From assembly GCA_020746875.1 (NCBI GenBank), contig JAGTJL010000013.1:2170001-2234000 (forward strand): 64,000 nt of DNA. The letters are read 5' to 3'. This DNA comes from Rhexocercosporidium sp. MPI-PUGE-AT-0058. Its lineage: Eukaryota > Ascomycota > Leotiomycetes > Helotiales. The position numbers were made by a program, and so were the translations under genes. The notes beneath the pieces were generated by a model. The model was not told the origin of the DNA. It ran no database searches and was given only the letters and a program-made list of their open reading frames with translations. Shown here in pieces: positions 20,291-30,930 of the stretch (position 1 is the first letter of the stretch; each line of letters opens with the position of its first letter).

Positions 20291-21661
20291 ACAATGAATC
20301 CTCTGGAACTATTTGCTCAGCTTTAAGGAGGGTCCGGCAGACGGTCTTGCTTGTGTCCGCGATACCCAACTCCGATTTGCACATAAAGCTACCCTTGGTC
20401 CCGAGCAGGATTTTATATTGCGGGCTTTGATACGGAGCACTTTTGGCTTCTCTCGGCTTTTAATCGCTAGGTGTGGTAGAGCTGGGTACCTCGCTCAACC
20501 CAAGACAGCCACGAACTCGATGGTATCCCAGAACGAACGAGTAGACATCCCACGGAACGACTGATAGTTGGCGCAAGCGATCTGCGGGTGTCATTTGCTC
20601 CGATGTTCGTGATAAGAGCGCCGAAGTTCTCAAGCTGCAGTGTGGATGCCGCGACAGGTTGCCCGATGAGCAAATTTCGACCCACACGGCAGAGCTTATA
20701 GTCCAAGCCGCTATCTATCTGGATTACCTGGAAATAAGCTATATGCAGCCCACGCAGCGGTGATATTTCTCTTCGTGAACGCCTTCTCCCTTGCAAAGCT
20801 ATATAAAGAGGTAAAATGTTCCTTGCTGACGATGTTAATACCTCCCTGAAGCAGTCGTTCAACCCGATCGCGATAAGCTGCCTTTAAGGGCGCAAAGACT
20901 CTAACGTTAAAAGGTTGGAGCTTGTATGAGGTATGAGAGGGCAGGCGATATAGAATAATGTTGTTTTCTAGACAAAACTCCAAGATTTCGAGCGTCTCGT
21001 GGGTCGCAAAGCAGTTGGATATCTGGTCACGTGATATCACTCATGTGACTCACATAGATACAGTTTCTCTGTATTGGATCTTTGCTTTCAATTCGAATGT
21101 TTCGCTGCGGTTTGAACATTGCCTCGCAGCAAATGGAAGTGGCTATTGTCGAACAAGCACGTGACTACTCGCGTACTTTTTACTAAGTATAGAGAGCGAA
21201 TGAGAGGCGTATTGACGAAGAAACGAATCGGATCACTGGGGAAAGTGAGATTCACGTGTCCCTGCATCCATCTTTTGAAATACTGTCTAATTGGCTCGGA
21301 TACACAGCCTCGATTAATGGCACATCGAAGCGACGAACCATTGATCACATTTTTCGTGCAACATAACGCACCTGGCTTCATTAGGATTTAGTTAGGCAGC
21401 ACTTGCCAAAACACTCGTATCGTCGAATGGACTTCGGGCAACCTTTTAGCCAGCTGCAGCGGTGCATGCTGCAGCGATGGCGAGGCTGCGTACTCGGTCA
21501 GGACCTCAGACTTCCTTCCGCCACCATCAGAATAGATCTATCATGTTCTTCATGTGTTGTTACTCCTTCTCAACACCTTCTCAGAGAAGGACGAACTATA
21601 TCGAGACCCGCAATCAGCCCACCCACCCGCTCGAAGCATCCCACCTCGGTTTCAAAGAATG
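20291..21661. other. Relic-filled spacer
   Basis: Outside the transposase fragment (20711-21040) I see only short ORFs. The 20460-20700 stretch may be further decayed transposase tail, but no motif is clear. 21041-21661 shows nothing I can assign and includes the probable promoter of the next gene. Confidence 0.4.
20711..21040 (-). pseudogene. Pogo/Fot1-like DDE transposase fragment
   Basis: The minus-strand text FCLENNIILYRLPSHTSYKLQPFNVRVFAPLKAAYRDRVE is the third-Asp region of a pogo/Fot1-type DDE transposase. The usual LQPLDV Asp reads Asn here (LQPFNV), a G->A type change. It continues to KRNITAAWAAYSLFPGNPDR and stops. The N-terminal catalytic part and helix-turn-helix are absent. It belongs to a different lineage from the elements at 24.7 and 55.2 kb. 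Confidence 0.6.
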
Positions 21662-23388
21662 GATCCTGTCTCCGCTGGAATAGGCCTTGCAGCATCAATA
21701 TGGACATTGTACGAAGCTGTCAAAATTGTTCGGAAGTGGCTCGAGCAGAAAATTAAGAAGAAGAAGGAGAACCTCAAATTGATGCAACGCATGTTGCGGG
21801 ATATACTCTCTATGGAGGTCATAATGGGACAGCTGAAACCCTTCCTGAAGCAACAGGAAGGGATGAACGAGCTACAGAATGGGGAGAATGATGGACTTAA
21901 GACTGCAACCGTGGACTGCAGCAAAATCGTCAAAAATATGAGGAGGAGAATCGAGGATCCGAAAACGGATGAGATGAAGCTCAAGAAGCTGAGGCAAGAC
22001 TTAATGGACAGCAAGCAAACGCTTTCTATAGCGCTTGGAAAATCCACGTTGTCTGAAACCCTTCCTGTATCTTTATCTTTCTTGCGATTGTGCGCTGACA
22101 AGAGGTTTGGTATGCTAGGATGGAAGTAAGGGCTCTCGCCCAACGCAGTGATCTCCAACATCAACAGACGCACGAACTACTTCGACAGGCGAATTTCACG
22201 AGTCAAGAGACGAACAGTAGCACGAGAATACGGGTCGAGAGGATAGATAAGGTTTTCATCTACAAAGATGCGCCCATGGCACAGTCTCTGAGATTGGCTC
22301 AGGCTCAATCCGGGAATGAAGATTGTCGCGATGAATTCGTTGACTCCTGGTTAGATATTGTCTCAACCATTGGGGAACCTGGCCACCACGACATTGAAGA
22401 TTGCCTGCCGACAATCCACCCTGATCTTGCTCAAGAGTCCGCAAAAGTTGTGCCAGCCTCCAGCCTAGAAGCCACCTACTTTGAGCTACCAGAGATGTCA
22501 AGGGACCAGTACATACGTGAAACATTCCCTTTTGGCGAATGCCATGGCTACTTAGTTCTCGGTGTATCAGTTCCCAGGAGCATTTGGGCCAACTTTGGGC
22601 GTGATGTAGAGCCTCGCGAAGGGTTGGATGAGTTTACCTTGCGGCGGTATACCGCAGTGACAGCCAAGCCTGAGAACTTTACCAAGCGAGGATTCCGCCT
22701 TCGTCAGCAAAGTCTTCATCGGGATATCCAAAGGCTTATCGCTATTCCAATTGATAAAGATGAAGTTGCGAGTTATGAGGTTACCGAAAAGGTTAAAAAC
22801 GTGATCGACGATGTGAGAGCCCTTGTGAAAAATTCGGGAGGTCACGATTCCTGGAAACGAATCGTTGTTGGCTTCTTCGTTTCGCCTGGAGCATTTGGCA
22901 AGAAGATTTCACCCAAGGAGTGTTCAAATTGTATCTTCACCGACATCGGAATCTTGGCTGAGTGGCCGGTCAAGGTCACCTCACCCACAAGCGTTAACTC
23001 CCCGTTTTGGGGCAACCATGGGCCATCATCTGTGAGATTTATCCGGGGGGAAGGGGAGAAACAAACGATATCCGAAAAGCAGGATGTGGAAGCTCACTTA
23101 TATGAAGTAGGTAAACTTACTGAAGACAGAATTTCTTAAGCTCACAGTTCCTAGTTTACCACTTCTCTATCACCAAAAATAAATGCAGAGACGGAAAGGC
23201 AAGATGGTGTGGATAACGGTGAAATTCCGATCCAGTTTCTCCTCTGCATCGGTTTAGATATCGGGGGGTGGATAAAGGCTTTCCAAAAAGCCTTAGACGC
23301 AGATATGTGCTTTCGAAGGGCGGAAGAATGGGACACTGGTGGATATGGTTACGATATGGTCCCCGAGAACAGGAGCGGGAAAGCATGA
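21662..23388 (+). CDS. NLR-type N-terminal domain fused to degenerate chitin-synthase-like module
   Basis: ATG 21662 opens MDPVSAGIGLAASIWTLYEA, the typical opening of the fungal NLR-associated helical N-terminal domain (PigL_N/Helo-like), which runs to about residue 150. An intron ends at CTAG 22118; its start is GT at 22048 or 22051, both in frame. A second, 48-nt intron (23107-23154) joins AHLYE to FTTSLSP. The protein is about 535 aa. From about residue 290 the text follows a chitin synthase N-terminal half: DEFTLRRYTAVTAKPENF, SWKRIVVGFF, AHLYEFTT, IPIQFLLC. The UDP-binding TMYNED block reads PIDKDE, SDGR reads SPGA, and the EDR and QRRRW catalytic regions are missing. It should be enzymatically dead. 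Possible roles are decoy, sensor or executor. Confidence 0.65.
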
Positions 23389-23540
23389 AAAGCATTTCGC
23401 GCAGCAGATGCCGCGGTGCAACTACATTCGATCATCCTCCTCTGCCACGAGCTTCGAAAGCACACCTATTGCTCAAACGTCGCAAGACCCGTTACCTCCA
23501 AATAGCTAACACTTCCACTTCATCGGAAGAAACCCAAGCC

Positions 23541-23738
23541 ATGCAGCCAAAGCACGTGCTCTGCACCTTCAGCAAGCGCTTCAAGACCGACGACGCATTG
23601 CGCCAGCACCAACGCGATTCCCCACTCCATGTTGATGCACTACAGGCACCAGAACAGACGCTGCTTCTCCATGAGTTGGTGCAAAGACTATCGCTGCAAG
23701 ACCAGGAAGCTGATCATGGCATAAGGAGTGCTGATTGA
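23541..23738 (+). pseudogene. C2H2 zinc-finger fragment
   Basis: ATG 23541 opens a 65-codon frame with LCTFSKRFKTDDALRQHQRDSPLH. This resembles a fungal C2H2 finger with one of the two Cys lost (C-T-F-S in place of C-x2-C). It ends at TGA 23736-23738. Short and probably a remnant. Confidence 0.3.
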
Positions 23739-24705
23739 AGTAAAACAGCGAGCTCTGCTAAGCGCACCAAGTTCATCCTGTTTTCAGGCGGCAGGCCGAC
23801 GACTTTTTTTTGCCAGGAATCCAGATTTACGTATTTCTGTATGATCAAAGGCCGCTGCGCCGAGTCCGGCGCCAGAGCAGGCTACGGGGGGGAGAAGAAT
23901 GCTTTGAGTGCCGAGGGAACGAAGAAGAAGAAGAAGTGAAGGGGAAACTTACTGAAGATGGGTCGAGGTGGTGGCACAAGCTGGCAGGTTAATGCGAACA
24001 CGGGGCAAATGATGGACTTGCTCGAAGATCAGGACTGGGCGCTGTGCGATAAGGATTGTGGGTGGTGCGTGCATTGCGCTAAGGGTGTTTTGTACTAGGT
24101 TCTTTCTTCAATCAATTCCCGTCGCCATAAGGGACTTTTTCAATTGTCCTATGACTATGAGGCATTTCTTCTATCCCAGTCCCTTTCTCAACATCACACT
24201 CTCTGCGAAACATACGAGCTTCTCTGCGTTGATATCCTTGGCGGACAAGCTCACCACAGGAATTCTGGAGGTCATAGGTGGCATAGGACATTCGAATCCA
24301 CTCTCGATCGAGCATGAATTGTTCTTCTGGGGAGGAAGCTGAAGGAACTGCAAGGTGGATGACAGAAACAGAAATGTAGGATCCATAGTCTACCTTTATC
24401 CATTTGTTTCCCAAGCTTCTAGTTCTGCCGTGGTCGACTTACATAGCCTTAAATCTTAGGCTGCAATTTATTGCGTCTGTAGTGATATGCGGGGAGACTG
24501 CAGGCTCGTTCTACCCTAACCAAATCTCGTTCGTTTGGTCGCTTGGATTCAAGGTACTTTTCCGCGTGGCGACCTTGCCTGAATTTACGAACCACAGCAG
24601 CTATAAAGCTAATGACGATTTCTAACTTAATAGTACAGGTTATGAGATCAGATAAGATCCTTTTATAAGTACTAAAAGTGATAAGAGCTTAATAGTAGAG
24701 CTATA
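23739..24705. other. Intergenic, no supported gene
   Basis: Short ORFs on both strands show no family motif. The stretch ends at the TA target dinucleotide of the pogo-like element at 24704-24705. Confidence 0.45.
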
Positions 24706-26035
24706 ACGTGGTTTATCAGCGAGTCGATCATATCAGCGAGTCGATCACTTTTCCTTGGCATCGACTTCTAAAACTTGAACACGCTTTTTTTCACTCATTT
24801 ATTATGGATATTCAAACCCAAGAAGCGCGAATCATTCTAGCTATCGAGGCAATTCAATCGTCCAAAAAACTAAGCAAACGCTCTGCTGCAAAGATTTACA
24901 AAGTACCATATACTACGCTCTCCGACAGAATAGCCGGCCGAACCTACCGCCCAGATTCTAAAGCCAATTGTCATAAGCTGACTGAGGTAGAAGAACAAGT
25001 AATTCTTCGAAATATACTCGATATGGATTCCAGAGGATTTGCGCACCGGCTGGCTGGTGTAGAAGATATGGCCAACTTTATCCTCGAATCGCGGGGGGGA
25101 AGACGCGTCGGAAAGCTTTGGGCTCATCGATTTGTACAACGACAACCAGGCCTAAAGACGCGTTTTAATCGCGTTTATGATTTCCAAAGGGCCTTGTGCG
25201 AAGATCCAGAGCTAATTGGCGCGTGGTTCCGACTTGTTTCGAATATGCGGGCGAAGTATGGAGTTTTGGATTGCGATATTTACAACTTTAATGAAACTGG
25301 GTTTATGATGGGTGTTATTTGTCCTAGAATGGTTGTTACTCGTGCAAATCGGCGTGGCAGAGGCAAGGCAGTTCAGCCAGGCAATCGGGAATGGGCTACA
25401 GCAATTGCCTGTATCAATGGGGAGGGCTGGAGTATCCCTCCATTCTTGGTGGTACAAGGCAAGAACCACCTCTCCAACTGGTATACCGACGGCGGCCTCC
25501 CACCCGATTGGGTTATTAAACCGACAAGTAATGGGTGGACAAACAATGAGACAGGCCTGGAATGGTTAAAACACTTCGACAAACACACTGCTACTCGTGC
25601 AAAAGGTCCATATCGAATGCTGGTGTTGGATGGGCATGAGAGTCATGAATCGGCCGAATTTCAAGAGTATTGCAAAGTACACAACATTATAACTCTTGGA
25701 CTGCCTCCTCATTCATCTCATCTAACCCAACCACTTGATGTTGGATGTTTTAGTGTATTGAAGCGGGCGTATAGTCGGCAGATAGAGACGTTCATCAAAG
25801 CCCACATCAACCACATCACGAAGGTCGAGTTCTTTCTAGCCTTTCAAGCAGCATATAAGGAAACAATGACGGTTGAAAACTGTCAGGCTGGATTCCGTGG
25901 AGCTGGCTTAGTACCTTTCGATCCACAAGCTGTGATTTCAAAGCTTGATGTGAAGCTACGGACTCCAACTCCCTCTCGGCCATCGAGTGCTAACTCCCTC
26001 CCTTGGGTCTCTCAGCTACCACGGTTCCAAATCCG
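24706..26035 (+). mobile_element. Pogo/Fot1-like element, 3' truncated
   Basis: The left end is ACGTGGTTTATCAG followed by a tandem 17-bp motif (ATCAGCGAGTCGATCAT-type, two copies), all within 24706-24754 and preceded by TA. The transposase follows. No matching right inverted repeat exists: homology to the sister element at 55-57 kb stops at about 26020 and ZNFX1-like sequence begins by about 26070. The right end was lost by deletion or recombination. Confidence 0.75.
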
Positions 26036-26045
26036 CGCTAGATAG
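24804..26045 (+). pseudogene. Pogo-like DDE transposase with catalytic Asp changed, C-terminus lost
   Basis: ATG 24804 (MDIQTQEARII) starts a 413-codon frame. A psq-type helix-turn-helix (about residues 8-50) and a CENP-B-type helix-turn-helix (about 55-115) precede the DDE domain. The first catalytic Asp is Asn (NETGFMMG, AAT at 25290-25292); the sister element has DETGFMMG. The second (VLDGHESH) and third (QPLDVG) acidic residues are present. The C-terminal coiled region and CCHC knuckle of the sister protein are missing, and the frame runs into foreign sequence before TAG 26043-26045. Not expected to be active. Confidence 0.75.
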
Positions 26046-29000
26046 ATGTCACATGGAACTGGATCTTCGATGTCTCCGAGAAGCTCACATTATCGGCGTG
26101 ACGACGTCGGGGCTGGCAAGGAACATCGAGTTGCTCCAGCGTGTGGGAGCAAAGGTTATACTTTGCGAAGAAGCCGGAGAAGTTCTCGAGGCACACACCC
26201 TCACCGCATTCCTACCGGGAGTTAAACATGCGATCTTAATCGGCGATCATGAGCAACTTCGCCCTCAGATAAACAACTACGAGCTTCAACATGACAATCC
26301 CCAAGGCAAGAGATATTCCCTCGACATCTCGCTGTTTAAGCGTCTCGTCAGGCCGCAAATAGGGAATTTCCAGGTACTATTAAGTACATTAAAGACTCAA
26401 CGACGAATGCACCCTTCCATCTCAGAGCTTGTCAGAGTCCCGCTCTATCCGGACTTATAAGATCATCCCTCAGTATTAAAATATCCGGGGGTCGATAGGA
26501 TGCGAGATCGTCTATATTAGCTTAATCATCAAGAGAAAGAAGACCCGCGACCTGCCCAAGCTATCTCCTTATCCAAAACCAATACTTTCGAAGTGGATAT
26601 AATCGCTGCTCTTACCTCACATCTTATAAGGCAAGGAACGTACGGAAGTGAGGATATTACAATTATTACTCCATATCTAGGACAATTACAGAAAATCAAG
26701 AAGCGACTAACAAATTCCTTCGAGATTGTTATTAGGGATCGGGATCAAGAAGAGTTAGAAGCTCAGGGACTTCAAGACGACCCAGAAACTTCTACAAATG
26801 GCCAAGTCCAAGTCCAGAAAACGACACTACTTAATGCTTTGAGGATTGCTACAATAAACAACTTCCAAGGCGAAGAGGCAAAAAGTTATTATCGTCTCCT
26901 TAGTTCGGAGCAACGATAAGCGGAAATATGGATTCTTGAAGACTTCTAATCGCATTAATATGCTACTGAGTCGTGCACGACATAGGATATACATCATCGG
27001 CAACTCCGATACCTCGAGACCTATTCCCATGTAGGCTGAAGTACTCTCCATTTTGGAACGCTCAAACAACATCGGTCCAAGCCTCGCACTATGTTGTCCT
27101 CGACATAAAGAAACACCCATCGAAGTCTCAGTACCGGACGATTTTGCTCGGCTCGCCCCTGAAGGCGGTTGTGCTAAGAGATAGTCGTATCATAAGGCAC
27201 AGTTACCAGAGGAAGTTCGCTGTCAGGTCCAAATGGAACAAGTCATAAAGCATTGCAAACATAAAGTCCGAGTCCGTTATCACGAACTGCCTTTAGATAT
27301 TAATTACCCATGTTCAGCAACCTGCGGAGCAGCGCTGACTTATAAACACAACTGCACGCATTCTTGCAAAGATTGCAATACCAGGATCGACGGTATAATT
27401 ATTAAGAAGATACATAAAGTATGCAACACCCGGTGTAGAAGACCATACACGACCTGCAGTCATAGCTACAAAGCTCCATACCATAGCGACATGCCCTATC
27501 CTCTTTGCACGGAACCCTGCGAAGTCAGCTGCAATCATTCGAAATGCAGCAAGCTATATCATGAGCCTTACGCGCCATATGCTAAGGATTATTCTTAGTC
27601 TTATCCACATCGCGGACGGTGCCCGTTACCATATGCAGTGCCCTATGATCTACTACCATGCTCAGAGCGTTATGCAATAATATTGGCTTATGGGCATTAA
27701 TGCCCGTCCATTTATAAGGAGGTCTATCTAAGTATTACATATTGCCAGATTTGTGCGCACCCAATAATTAAAGGAATAGTCGTTGACTTTATTTTATCAA
27801 CCACTTTCGAGGAGGTCGATCTTAATAAGAATCCTTGCATCATGCCATCCTATAGGCACATCCTCACCCTAGAGAGCATAAATGGACACATAAGCATATC
27901 AGATTTCTATACTACGAATAGCAAAGGGTTAATCGTGGACCTAAAGAATAGCGCCGAACCATTCTCTGCCTCCGGGATGAAAAGCTGCCCAACTTGCCGC
28001 GGCCCTTTACGAAACCTCAACCGCTACAGCCGTATCGTTCGTCAAGTATTAATCGACGAGGCGACAAAGAAATTCATCGTCTGGGCTAACATGGAATTCA
28101 TTCCTCTAATCACCAGGATGCAAGTAATTGAGGCAGAGCTCCGTAGCAGTCAAAAGGCTTCAGATAAGGTATCGCCAGAAACTCCTTTGTCACAACCTCT
28201 TTAGTTAAAGGGGAGTCGTGACCACCAAATCTCCCAGATCGGAACAATTACGCGAAAGGAGAACCGATATAAAACGATCATCGGGCTTCGAAGAGAGATC
28301 AAGAAGTTTCTACAACAGGTCAATGAGAAAGAACAACCCTTCGGCCGCATCTACGACCTCGTTCAAAACGCCTGCAGATATCGTGGAATCAATATCGATT
28401 TACATTCCAAAGTTGATATTCTTTAGGTGCGCAACCGTCTTCTAACCACAGTGTTGCTCATTAAATGCGACTATACCATCCTCCTGACTTTCCTCAATAA
28501 TCGGAAAGGCGAGACCAGCGCAAGTTCTTCCAGCGTCCAGGTCGATTTGAGCATCAATAAAAAGGAATGCGAAAAATTGATAGCAGAATCCCACTCAAGA
28601 AATCAACCAGGAAATTACGTCGAGGGCCTCCTACACTAGGCACGGTTTCTCGCCCTCGAGCGGAGCCTCGCAGAGCCTGGATCAGAACTTACACAGCTCT
28701 TAGACAAGGCCAGGGGACATTTTCAACTCGCACACAAAATATATAATGAATATCCCGGCCAAACAACAGGCATGAAAAACGAACTTAAGGACGTTAAGAA
28801 AATGCTGCGCGATTCGACATTCTATATGCCAGTGAGCAATAAGGAAAAAGCTGCTGTGTATGCGGCCATAGCACATGACTTTAGAGGCACTAGGCATTAG
28901 TATTACTGTGAGAATGGTCACGCATTCACGATTAGAGAGTGTGGTATGCCGATGGAAACCTCTCAATGCCCACAATGTGGTTCTCCGGTTAGTGGTCATG

Positions 29001-29075
29001 ATCATCGGGCCGTTGGTGGCGTCAGACCTGCGACGGACTTGGAGCGTCAATTCGGTGGACTTAGATTTTGATCTG
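26041..29075 (+). pseudogene. ZNFX1-like SF1 helicase with NFX1 and RZ zinc fingers, decayed and 5' truncated
   Basis: The text starts inside an SF1 (UPF1-like) helicase core: IIGVTTSGLARN, VILCEEAGEV (Walker B region), ILIGDHEQLRP, QRRMHPSISE, then after a frameshift near 26880 (one extra A) NMLLSRARHRIYIIGN. NFX1-type Cys-rich repeats follow at about 27240-27720, many Cys turned to Tyr (G->A). A CPTCRGPL block is at about 27990. An RZ-type finger (CENGH...ECGMPM...CPQCG) lies at about 28900-28990. In-frame stops at 26458-26460 and later sites fit Gln or Trp codons. The P-loop half of the helicase is absent; the pogo-like element abuts the break. Family knowledge: ZNFX1 proteins act in RNA silencing or antiviral responses. 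Confidence 0.7.
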
Positions 29076-29331
29076 GATTGTAAGGGGGGTTTAGGTGGCT
29101 GTATTTAACGGAATAAATTCCAGTATTCTCGTAGAATGAAAGCAATTTGTGAGCTATCTGATTAATGCGGAGGCTGAAACCTACAAGATTTTAAGCTGCA
29201 GAGGGGTGTCGGTCCTTGGCATCGCACGGGCCATATGGAGGGGTTGCCAGGGTTAGTGTGCGGGGTAAGCGCATCCAGATTTGAACAACCTCCAACTTTA
29301 AGGGAAGCATCGAGGCAGACTACTGCCAACA

Positions 29332-29809
29332 TTGCAATCGGCAGGTCGACTTCGTCAGCTCACGCTCCAGGATACGAATGCGATCGGTCGTTCTGCAGCC
29401 GGTAGCTCTCGAACAACACTTCAACTCTCGCCCTCACAGCTTCAAAACACGATCGGCGGTTTAGGTCATGGAGCGCAATACTCAAAAGGCAATACCTCCA
29501 CAATTTCAAGTAGTAAAGGTATTCCCCCAACGTGGCGATTTATGCCTCCATCGGCTTGTCAAGCCCGCTGCCTTTACATGCAATCGCTGTAGTCTGGGGA
29601 AAACGTCGAAACTGGTGGCTTTCGCCAAAGATAAATGGGACGAACCTGTGTGCAATGGCTGCTATGGTTATCTACTTGCTGCTTCAGAGATCAACGACTG
29701 TGCGAAGGGTACACAAGATAATCCGGTCGGCGTCACGGCTTGTACACAGCGATCACTCAAGACCCGCAGGGCTAGAAAATCTGCACGTCGGGATCGGAAG
29801 TCTAATTAG
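29332..29809 (+). pseudogene. Small fungal zinc-binding protein, frameshifted
   Basis: Frame 1 carries GIPPTWRFMPPSACQ (up to about 29565). Frame 2 then carries AAFTCNRCSLGKTSKLVAFA..W..PVCNGCYG, a treble-clef-like CxxC...CxxC module that I recognise as a recurrent small fungal family of unknown function. The two halves fit one protein separated by a single frameshift near 29570. Frame 2 alone is open from 29468 to 29809. Confidence 0.45.
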
Positions 29810-30026
29810 AGCCATGGAGCCTAATAAAGAAGAGCGATGGGAACGATAAAGACGAACACGAGAGCGTTGTCGAGGCTGGAATTTTGTTGCTTGGATGTTG
29901 CACAGACTTTTTTGCCTTGATACACATAGTCAATAGCCCTATTCATGTCGTGCGACCCTTTAATAAATTGTTATTGTGCTTGATCGTTTCTCCAAGCCCT
30001 AGACAGCTCTCAAGCAAGCCCAGCCT

Positions 30027-30805
30027 TTATTTCCCTCTGTATCCCCGCAAAAGTGTACTGTATTGGCGACTCGGCAATTGCATAAAGTCATTCAAGTATA
30101 ATGTAAATTGTAACGTCATCCTTTGCGACTTTGTGTACTCGAGTACCTTTTCCAGATGCTCAACAAGAGTCCTCTTTTCCTTGAACACCTTTGCATGCAC
30201 ACACTCCGGATACGAGCAGCTTTGTGTAAAGTAGCTTAATGTCCTGACATATGTATAATGCTTGAGCAGCTCTTTGTCATCTATCTTGTGAACCACTTGG
30301 ATATGCGCTTTGAGGGCTTGCGCTGTTTTGAAGCTAGTTCTGTGGGTACAACCATTGATTGGACAATTTGTAGGAGTCCATGACGGGTGGAATTCTGTTT
30401 GATGTTTCCTGAAAGCACCCCTAGATGCGTATAAGACAGTTGGATCGCAACCCTTGGACGTGCAAGCTCGTGGCTTATAATTATGCAAATTGTCCTGGTG
30501 GTACAGTACTTCAAGTCGGAAATCTTCTCAAAAGAGGCACTGCAAACGAGACACTTTTGCGGCTTGTCGATAGCGTTGACTTTCTCAAGTCTTTCAACTG
30601 AGCATCTTGCCTCGTGAATAAGGAGACTGTAAGTGTTGTCCGAAGAATAAGAGCAGCCTAGAGCCTTTCGACATTTATGCTGGAAGAGGGTGGGCTCGTC
30701 CCGTCCGTTTCCTCGAAACGATTCCGGGATCTCTTTGGACTTTGATGATGCGAGTCTTTTGTTCGATATCACATTGATACGGGAGAGGAGATCGACAAAG
30801 GCCAA
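30027..30805 (-). pseudogene. Multi-C2H2 zinc-finger protein, frameshifted
   Basis: The minus strand encodes several C2H2-like units: HKCRKALGCSYSS..LLIHEARC, KCLVCSASFEKISDLKY, ACTSKGC...RKHQTEFH, NCPINGCTH...LKAHIQVVH and SCSYPEC...LVEHLEKV. The first two are in one frame (to about 30500), the rest in another, so a one-base shift lies near 30500, inside the third finger. The start is not clear. This may be a transcription-factor-like protein or a remnant of a larger one. Confidence 0.45.
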
Positions 30806-30930
30806 TTCTCAAGCCTTCTCCCGCACATCACGAAAGCGGAGATCTCATCCCAGCAAACTATCCCCTGTCACCGCATTAGAAGATAAGCCTCCCCAGGCTG
30901 TCATCAACCCGAACTAAAATTCTCATTTGC

